Shown here piece after piece: positions 56,341-64,000 of a DNA stretch of 64,000 bases (its first letter is position 1; each line of letters opens with the position of its first letter). The position numbers and the translations under genes were made by a program. This DNA comes from Lolium rigidum (taxonomy: Eukaryota > Streptophyta > Magnoliopsida > Poales > Poaceae), in NCBI RefSeq assembly GCF_022539505.1, contig NC_061514.1:39916869-39980868 (forward strand), in the 5' to 3' direction. The notes beneath the pieces are model-generated. The model had not been told where the DNA came from. It saw only the letters and a list, made by a program, of their open reading frames with translations, and did no database searches.

Positions 56341-59300
56341 TGAATGGCATGTTTAAGAACAGCAGAGGTCTACAAGACTTGGCTAAACACTTACACATCG
56401 CTGAATCCATCTGAGACTATGTTTTAGATTTTGTGGCCATCTCCGAGACAGGTAAACGGAATTACTCAACGAATTTTCTAAATCGCCTCTCTGGCGGGGA
56501 AGATTTTGATTGGGTATCCCGTCCACCTAGGGGGCGTTCTGGCGGCTTATTGATAGGAGTCCGATCTTCAACCATGGAAATTCTAGATAATTCCGGTGGT
56601 GATTTTTATATCAAACTTCACATTCGGAATAAGTCAGATAATTTCATTTGGAGTTTGGTTTCTGGTTACGGGGCCGCACAGGATAACTTCAAGCCTGCTT
56701 TTCTTCGTGAGTTGGTTAACCTAGCGAAAGACAATCCATATCCTATTGTTATAGGAGGTGATTTTAATTTGCTAAGATACCCTCATGAAAAGAGCAAAGG
56801 AAGATTTGACAACCATTGGCCTTTTCTGTTCAATGCTGTCATAGACAGTTTGGACTTAAGAGAAGTGGCAACGGTTGGAAGGCACTTCACTTGGGCTAAC
56901 AGTCTTCCTGAACCTACTTATGAGAAGTTAGATCGCGTACTAATGGATTCGGACTGGGAACAGAAATCCCCTCTTCGTATCAGTACAGGTTTTACCGCGG
57001 ATTGCGTCTTTATCGGATCATGCTCCTATCTTACTCACCACTGGAATACCGTCGTCTCAGCGCCGAAGACAGTTCAAATTCGAACTTGGATGGTTGCTTA
57101 GGGATGGTTTCTCAGATATGGTTAAGAAGGTATGGGAGCAGCCAGTCGCTGGGTCTACCCCCATCCAAAGATGGAATAACAAGCTCCGATCAGTTCGGAG
57201 ATACCTAGGTGGATGGGCGAGACACTTGGCTGGGCAGCTTAAGCAGGAGAAACTCTTTCTCTCCTCATCAATTGATGATTTAGAGGCAATCGCCGAAGTA
57301 CGACCACTAACTACGCTAGAAATTGAACTTAAAAATCAATACAATGCGAAGTTAGATGGACTACTGAGAGAAGAGGAACTCAAATGGTACCAACGATCAA
57401 AATCCCAATTCATTCTTCAAGGAGATTCGAATACGAGATACTTCCATAGTGTGGCCAATGGTCGACATAGGAAGAAACGAATTCATTCTCTGACGCAAGA
57501 TGAGGGTCTGATTGAGGGCCATGAGCAGCTCAAGTCTTACATTACTTCTTACTATAAGGGCTTATTCGGCCCGCCGGAGGAAACATCTATATCCTTAGAT
57601 GAATCTAGGATTTATGATATCCCTCAGGTATCTCCACAGGAAAACGCTTTTCTCACTAATCCTTACACAGAAGAGGAAGTGAGAAAAACGGTTTTCCAAA
57701 TGGAGCTTAATAAAGCACCAGGTCCTGATGGATTTCCAGCAGAGTTCTATCAGAACTTCTGGGATCTCATTAAGAATGATCTAATGGGTTTATTCGTTGA
57801 GCTACATGCTGGACAGTTGGACCTTTTTCGAATCGACTTTGGGGAGATTATCTTGCTCCCTAAAGTTAATGATGCGGAACGGATCCAACAGTTTAGACCA
57901 ATTTGTCTTTTAAATGTATGCTTTAATTTTTTTACCAAAGTCGCTACTATTAGACTAAATTCGGTGGCTGATCATGTGGTCCGACCTACTCAGACTGCTT
58001 TTATGCAAGGACGATATATCCTAGATGGAGTCGTTACTTTGCATGAAACAATCCATGAGTTGCACCGCAAAAAGTTGAATGGAGTGATCCTAAAAAATCG
58101 AATTTGAAAAAGCCTATGATAAAGTCAAATGGTCGTTTCTTCAACAAACACTCCGGATGAAAGGTTTTTCGGAGGAGTGGCGCGCGTTAATTAATAACTT
58201 TGTTTTTGGAGGAAGCGTCACCATCAAAGTAAATGATGATGTTGGTCGATACTTTCAAACAAAAAAAGGTTTACGACAAGGTGATCCGTTATCTCCAATG
58301 TTATTCAACATTGTTGCGGACATGTTGGCAATTTTAATTGAGCATGCTAAAGTTGATGGTCAAATTGAAGGTGTGGTGCCTCACTTAGTTGATGGAGGCT
58401 TATCAATTCTTCAATACGCTGACACAATTCTGTTTATGGATCATGACCTACAAAAAGCTACAAACCTGAAATTAATTTTGTCAGCGTTTGAGCAATTGTC
58501 AGGTCTAAAAATAAATTTCCATAAGAGTGAATTTTTTGCTTTGGCGAAGCCCAAGACGAGGCAAACTTATACGCCGAACTTTTCGGCTGTGGGTTAGGCA
58601 GCTTTCCGATTAGCTATTTGGGTATGCCGGTTCACCACCAGAGACTCACACTTGCTGAATGGAAACTCGTTGAGAAAAGGCTCCAGAAACGACTTAGTAG
58701 TTGGAAGGGTAAATTATTATCTCTCGGTGGAAGATTGGTTCTCATTAACTCAGTACTCACAAATGCAGTACCGTATATGATTTCCTTCTTCCAGCTGCCC
58801 AAAGGAATACTACATAGATTGGATTATTTCCGATCTAGGTTCTTTTGGCAAGGAGATAGCGAGAAGAAAAAATACCGGTTGACAAAATGGAGTGTCGTTT
58901 GCCGTCCTAAGGATCAAGGTGGACTTGGTGTCCATGATCTAGATGTTAAGAACAGAACTTTGCTAGGAAAATGGCTAGCTAGGTTGTTAACCGAGGATGG
59001 GGTTTGGCAGAATATGTTGCGGAGGAAGTATGTTGGCTCAAAAGCAATCTCGCAGGTTGTTTGGAAACCAGGAGATTCGCATTTTTGGGCAGGCATAATG
59101 GCAACAAAAAAAATACTTCTTCCCACATGTCTCCTTTTCCATTAGAGATGGGTCTGAGATAAGGTTCTGGGAGGATATTTGGTTGGGAACAACCACTCTT
59201 AGTGAACAGTATCCAGCCTTGTTTAATATTGTGAGACATAAACATGATACCATACAGAAGGTTATGGAAACATCACCACCGTCAGTAGCATTCAGGCGTG

Positions 59301-59986
59301 ATCTCATTGGCCCTAGGTTGAACTCTTGGATTGAGTTAATACCGAGATTGGATTCTGTACAACTGCAACAGGGATCAGATGTGTTCCGCTGGAATCTTAC
59401 AAAAAATGGGGTTTTCTCTGTTGGTTCTATGTACTCCGTCTTAATTGAACCTATTCAACTGGTTTTTAATAATAAATCTATTTGGAAGATGAAGATACCA
59501 TTAAAAACTAAAGTTTTTGCTTGGTACTTTCGTCGAGGTGTAATTCTTACTAAAGATAATCTTGCAAAGCGTAACTGGCATGGTTGTACTAAGTGTGTTT
59601 TCTGCCACGAAGAGGAAACAATAAAACACTTGTTCTTCCAATGCCAATTCGCTAGATCTATATGGTCAATCATTCAGATAGGTTCCACCTTATATCCTCC
59701 AAAAAGCGTTGCAAATATATTTGGCAACTGGCTAAATGGAGTAGATGCTAGGTTCAAAGTTCTTATCAGAGTGGGAGCGATGGCAGTTTTATGGTCGCTT
59801 TGGCTATGTAGAAATGACAAGGTTTTTGATAATAAAAATTCTTCTCTTATGCAGGTCATTTACCGATGTACGGCGTTGCTCCGTTCATGGTCGTTGCTTC
59901 AGCGTTTGGAGGATCGCGACCTATTTACGGAGGTGTCTACACGCTTAGAGGAAACGGCGAAAGACTTTATTACCCAACATGGGTGA
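56341..59986 (+). pseudogene. LINE-D ORF2 (endonuclease, RT, zf-RVT)
   Basis: The endonuclease starts near 56346 with a stop at about 56422, then FVAISETGK, RGRSGGLLIGV, a VIGGDFNLLRYPHEKS block and FTWANSLPEPTYEKLDRVL, with a frame change near 57000-57100. The RT begins near 57420 (LQGDSNTRYFH) and has NKAPGPDGFP near 57710, FRPICLLN near 57894, a frameshift at about 58105 within FEKAYDKV, GLRQGDPLSPMLFN near 58270 and LQYADTILF near 58409, where one Asp codon of the catalytic YADD is missing. A frame change near 58595 leads into a segment ending near 59145, and zf-RVT (CTKCVFCHEEETIKHLFFQC) lies near 59588. The frame ends at 59986. Confidence 0.85.
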
Positions 59987-60172
59987 CTGCATACTAGAAG
60001 GATTTTGCCTTCTACAGTCTAGCTTTTTCCTTTTATTTCACATTGTACTCGTGTGATCTCGTTTTTTTGGTTTACTGCACTGGAACTATCAGCGGCTGTG
60101 TGCATCCTTGTTATGCAGAGGCCGGGTATAATACTTGATTTGAGTAATAATAAAACGCCCTTTATCGAAAAA

Positions 60173-60694
60173 TGTTGAGTTGAATGACACACATTCATGA
60201 AAAAAGAATACTTCCCGATTAACCGAGAAATAGTCACTTTCATACAAAAACGCTAGACTGACATGCATGACATGTATTCGAGAACAGAGGGAGTGTATGT
60301 GTCGCTGCAAGCATATACATGAGATCATTTGAATTGCATGGCAAAGCAAAAAGATGGTGTGTATTTCCCCATCACAAGGATGGTGGTGGTATCAAATCTA
60401 CGGATCCCATCCAGGAGGAAAACTACGGATTTATATGTGCCATTATTGATCGAAGGCCCTACCCCCTCTCATGTCACCCTTGATTCTTCACTCTTTTCCT
60501 CTAGTTGCGTACCCCTTTTCTTCTTTTGTAGGTAGCGACTAGGCTCTTCCTACACCTGCCTGCCTCGGAGAGATGCTAGGCCCATCGTATACATATACGG
60601 ACACACCCGTGCAGCGCAGCGCAGTGGCCTGATCAGCTCAGACGACACTACGTACTAGGTAGAGATAGCTGTTGCACAACCAATAGTCTCTCGC
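60173..60694 (+). promoter_or_regulatory. Intergenic region and putative SULTR3 promoter
   Basis: No gene lies between LINE-D and the transporter ATG. A TATACATATA sequence at 60588-60597 lies about 100 bp upstream of the ATG and is a candidate TATA box, giving a 5' UTR of about 70 nt. A GCAGCGCAGCGCAG run follows at 60612. With the retrotransposon ending at 60172, the gene has only about 500 bp of non-transposon upstream sequence. Confidence 0.5.
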
Positions 60695-63600
60695 ATGGTG
60701 GGGATGAGCGGTGCCTATGGCGGCCACAATGGCAGCGAGAGCCGGCAGGCCAAGGGAGCCGTGGTAGTCTCCGCGCCGGAGATGGGGGTGGGGGCGATGG
60801 GTGTGGTGCACAAGGTGGCGCCGCCGGCGGCGCAGAGCACGGCGAGCAAGATGAAGGGGAAGGTGAAGGAGACCTTCTTCCCGGATGACCCGTTCCGGAG
60901 CTTCAAGGGGCAGCCGCAGCGGGCCAAGTTCGTGCTGGCGGCCAAGTACCTGTTCCCGGTGCTGGAGTGGGCGCCCGGCTACTCCTTGTCCCTCTTCAAG
61001 TCCGACCTCATCGCCGGCCTCACCATTGCCAGCCTCGCCATCCCTCAGGCATGCACTACTCAGTACTCACCCACTCAGTAATTTCAAGATGCTCAAGCTG
61101 TGATTTTGTTTTACATTTACCGCCGATTTCCGTTCGTAGTTTTCAAACGCATCCAAAAGAAATTTCTAGCTGGTCAGCTGTGCAGCTGTGCTGATTTGGA
61201 GCCTTGCGTATATATGACCAATCTCCCACCAACAACCCGTGACCAACCGTGTTCGTATGTGCTCACTGCAGGGCATTAGCTACGCGAAGCTGGCGAACTT
61301 GCCTCCGATCATAGGCCTCTGTACGTATATACAAACACTCACACGCCTTCCATTTCTGTCGGTACACATCCACGTGTAGCGTACGATGATCATTGACGTC
61401 GTTTTGTACGTATGTGTAGATTCGAGCTTCGTGCCGCCGCTGGTGTACGCGGTGCTGGGCAGCTCCCGGGACCTGGCGGTGGGCCCGGTGTCGATCGCGT
61501 CGCTGATCATGGGGTCCATGCTGCGGCAAGCGGTGAGCCCGTCGGCGGAGCCGACCCTGTTCCTGCAGCTGGCCTTCACCTCCACCCTCTTCGCCGGCGT
61601 CGTGCAGGCCTCGCTCGGAATCCTCAGGCTGGGCTTCATCATCGACTTCCTGTCCAAGGCGACGCTGGTGGGGTTCATGGCGGGCGCGGCGGTGATCGTG
61701 TCGCTGCAGCAGCTCAAGGCGCTGCTGGGCATCGTCCACTTCACCACACAGATGGGCATCGTCCCTGTCATGGCCTCCGTCTTCCAGCACACTAACGAGG
61801 TCAGCCATCGATCCCTAGCTTAAACCCTGAATGCCATGTACACCGTGCTCAATCAGCTAACGTAGTAACGTGTGTGTATGTGCAGTGGTCGTGGCAGACG
61901 ATCCTGATGGGGGCCTGCTTCCTGGTGCTCCTGCTCACGGCCAGACATGTGGTAAGTCCCTCTGCTCGCTCACGCCTACTGTACACTTCTTCATGAATTA
62001 CACTCTTGTCGTCTACAGTTGACCGTTGTCTACCTATAGCTACACGCAAAATACCAAACTTTTTTCTGCCATCGCTTTAGTTTCCGTCTTCTTCTACGTT
62101 GTCCGTATATATACGCCGATCAGTCGGCTAGCCTAGCTTGTCACGGCAGAAAACTCTAGGAACAACTCGAGTAGGTTCCAGCCGATCAACAGATATATTC
62201 ACGACCATAGGAATCGTCGTGTCGATGATGGGCGATGCATATCTCACCGTCCATGGAAGGATGTGTGCCTCTTACCTCTTCAGGTTGCTCCACGACTCCA
62301 CGAGCAGTCTTTCTGTTTGTTCATCAATCACCAGGGGAAAAAAGTATCGGCGGTCAATGTCGTATTCAGAAAAGAGACCATAGGAGAAACCAACAAAGTG
62401 AGCATCGGAGATTAGTCTCATTCAAACTGGTCAAGTTGGTCATATGCGATGAAGACCCCTGTGACGTTACATCATTTCTTTTCCCCAGCTAGGCTGCTAG
62501 TGACACGTTTAGTCAACTGAATCTGCATTCTAGACAACATCTAAACGGCTGAATGACTGAATATACAGCCAACAGGTGCTGACAGAAGTGCAGCTACTAA
62601 TCTAGGGGAATAGTGGTGTGCCTCTCAAGGCCATATCTAATTTGGTTTTGAGATTATGCCATAGTGATTTAGATTCATCCACAAAACGATCTTATATGTA
62701 ACAAAAAAGAAGTTGATACAATTCAAGTAATTCTGTAACCTGGAAAGTCTGGTTTCTGTTCTGTACTTTTGCAATTTGATGGCAACCTTTTTAACTCAAA
62801 GTATACATATCTGCCATTCTACCTGCTGTGGGTTTGGGTATTCTGAAACTGTCAGAGAAAATTTCAATTTCAGGGCATAATATTAGATTTATTTCCCTTT
62901 TCCAACTATTGACTCTAACACCTGCAGCAGTACTGGTTTTCTGACTTTCGTCGCTTATCTATTCAGAGCATCAGATGGCCAAAGTTCTTCTGGATTTCAG
63001 CGTGCGCACCCCTAGCATCCGTCATCGTATCCACCCTGCTCGTTTTCCTGTTCAAAGCACAGAACCATGGCATCAGCATCGTAAGAAATCAACAAAAACT
63101 GAACAACTGTATTTACCACTCGTATTAATTATGCAACATGATCGCAAATAGATGTCTGCATCTTTTCGCCGCAGATTGGGCAGCTCAAGTGTGGCCTGAA
63201 CCGCCCCTCGTGGGACAAACTACTCTTCGATCCGACATATCTAGGACTCACCATGAAGACTGGCCTCGTTACCGGAATCATCTCCCTAACGGTATGCTAA
63301 TCGTCCTACATATGGCATCACATTGCATTTTAAATCAGAGTTAAGCAGCTGTGATCTATTTTTCATAGTCCGCACCACCTGACAATCTGATGTATGTACT
63401 GGATTTCAATCTCTGTCAGGAAGGAGTAGCTGTTGGTAGAACCTTTGCTTCACTCAAGGACTACCAGGTGGATGGCAACAAAGAGATGATGGCCATTGGG
63501 TTGATGAACGTTGTAGGCTCATGTACATCTTGCTATGTGACAACAGGCAAGCTATATTTCTGGACTAAAACAACCTTTACTATTCTCATGGATTCCTTGT

Positions 63601-63947
63601 AAAAAACATCGAAGATTGACACCAAGGTAAAAGTATTGATGGATCTCTCATTTTCATCAGGAGCATTCTCTCGCTCTGCTGTGAACCACAATGCCGGCTG
63701 CAAGACCGCCATGTCAAACGTGATCATGGCACTAACAGTCATGGTCACACTGTTGTTCCTCATGCCATTGTTCGTCTACACCCCGAATGTTGTTCTTGGA
63801 GCAATCATAATTGCTGCCGTCATTGGCCTGATCGACCTCCCTGCTGCATACCACATCTGGAAGATGGACAAGATGGATTTCCTCGTGTGTTTGTGCGCAT
63901 TTGCTGGTGTCATCTTCATCTCCGTCCAAGAAGGCCTCGCGATTGCG
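60695..63947 (+). CDS. Group-3 sulfate transporter (SULTR3-type), 5' part, eight exons
   Basis: This H+/sulfate-type (SLC26/SulP family) membrane transporter gene is incomplete at the right edge. Exons: 60695-61048, 61272-61320, 61420-61799, 61886-61951, 62967-63080, 63175-63291, 63420-63546, 63661-63947. Phases agree and sum to 498 codons; the last ~150 residues, including the STAS domain, lie beyond the window. The N-terminal ~70 residues are cytosolic and end FFPDDPFRSFKGQP, followed by the SulP signature region (DLIAGLTIASLAIPQ|GISYAKLANLPPIIGL|YSSFVPPLVYA). Later motifs are LAVGPVSIASL, GFIIDFLSKATLVGF, EGVAVGRTFASLKDYQVDGNKEMMAIG, GSCTSCYVTTG and a WKMDKMDFLVC loop. Introns 1 (61049-61271) and 7 (63547-63660) start with GC instead of GT; the last donor (63948) is GT. 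SULTR3 members act in plastid sulfate or vascular and node phosphate/sulfate movement; the exact member cannot be assigned. The frame is intact, so the gene is probably functional. Confidence 0.93.
61952..62966 (+). other. Large fourth intron of the SULTR3 gene
   Basis: This 1015-bp intron runs from GTAAGTCCC at 61952 to ATTCAG at 62966. It is AT-rich in its right half and holds no coding sequence or transposon termini that I can identify. The other introns are 86-223 bp. Confidence 0.7.
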
Positions 63948-64000
63948 GTAACCACCATAATTATTGCCAAGATAGAACGATTCCATAAAAATAATAATAT

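Larger units (their letters stand above)
54175..60172 (+). mobile_element. LINE-D, nearly full-length plant L1-type element
   Basis: The plus-strand element retains ORF1 and ORF2 in order. The 3' end reads AATAATAAAACGCCCTTTATCG followed by a short A run at about 60168-60172, typical of plant LINEs. The 5' UTR and the beginning of ORF1 seem missing. No convincing TSD was found around TGTTGAGTTGAATG on the right. It is better preserved than LINE-A, -B and -C. Confidence 0.85.

Overview
The window is repeat-dense genomic DNA from a grass, most likely a Pooideae species of the Triticeae or a close relative. The evidence is a Copia element of the Angela/BARE/WIS type, CACTA elements whose ends repeat a TATGCCGAGGGC/GCCCTCGGCATA motif, a Stowaway MITE, GC-rich Poaceae-style exons, and a Pooideae-type solo LTR beginning TGATACGTCTC. 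Only one host gene is clearly present: the 5' three quarters of a group-3 sulfate transporter (SULTR3) gene on the + strand from 60,695 to the right edge.

Layout. (1) 1-8.3 kb: an old minus-strand LINE (LINE-A) split by a PIF/Harbinger-like MITE (446-1123), a plus-strand LINE (LINE-B, about 1670-5320) and a 1.5-kb poly(A) retroposon (6600-8095) with a 12-bp target-site duplication (TSD). (2) 8.3-14.8 kb: low-copy-looking DNA holding a two-module segmental duplication (A1...B1, A2...B2) whose first copy is stretched by insertions, one of them a short CACTA (11923-12722). (3) 14.8-20 kb: two more CACTA elements. The second (16595-19904) has perfect 15-bp terminal inverted repeats (TIRs), a TTG TSD and three 665-bp tandem repeats. 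(4) 20.3-45.5 kb: a nested stack. A probable CACTA shell contains LINE-C; LINE-C is split by a 20.6-kb Ty3/Gypsy (Tat-type) element with TSD CCAGC; that element's gag is split by an 8.8-kb Copia element with TSD ATCCT, and its 3' LTR is split by a 1.6-kb solo-LTR-like element with TSD GCAGC. (5) 46.9-54.1 kb: a complete-looking Mutator-like element (MULE, 7.2 kb) with about 150-bp TIRs and a 9-bp TSD. (6) 54.2-60.2 kb: LINE-D. (7) 60.7-64 kb: the SULTR3 gene.

The most unusual material is in the MULE and the Gypsy element. The MULE carries a spliced transposase gene and, from the opposite TIR, a convergent small spliced gene for a coiled-coil protein with a C-terminal hydrophobic tail. This is the MuDR (mudrA/mudrB) layout with a different second protein. 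The Gypsy element carries an antisense, very acidic ORF with an ideal start context and its own TATA-like box between pol and the 3' LTR, plus three hairpins of identical 7-7-7 geometry in its non-coding spacers.

Almost all transposon genes are broken by stops or frameshifts. Insertion order from nesting agrees with by-eye LTR divergence: the inner Copia LTRs differ at roughly 0.6% and the outer Gypsy LTRs at roughly 1.6%. All coordinates and splice models were read by eye; no database search was run.
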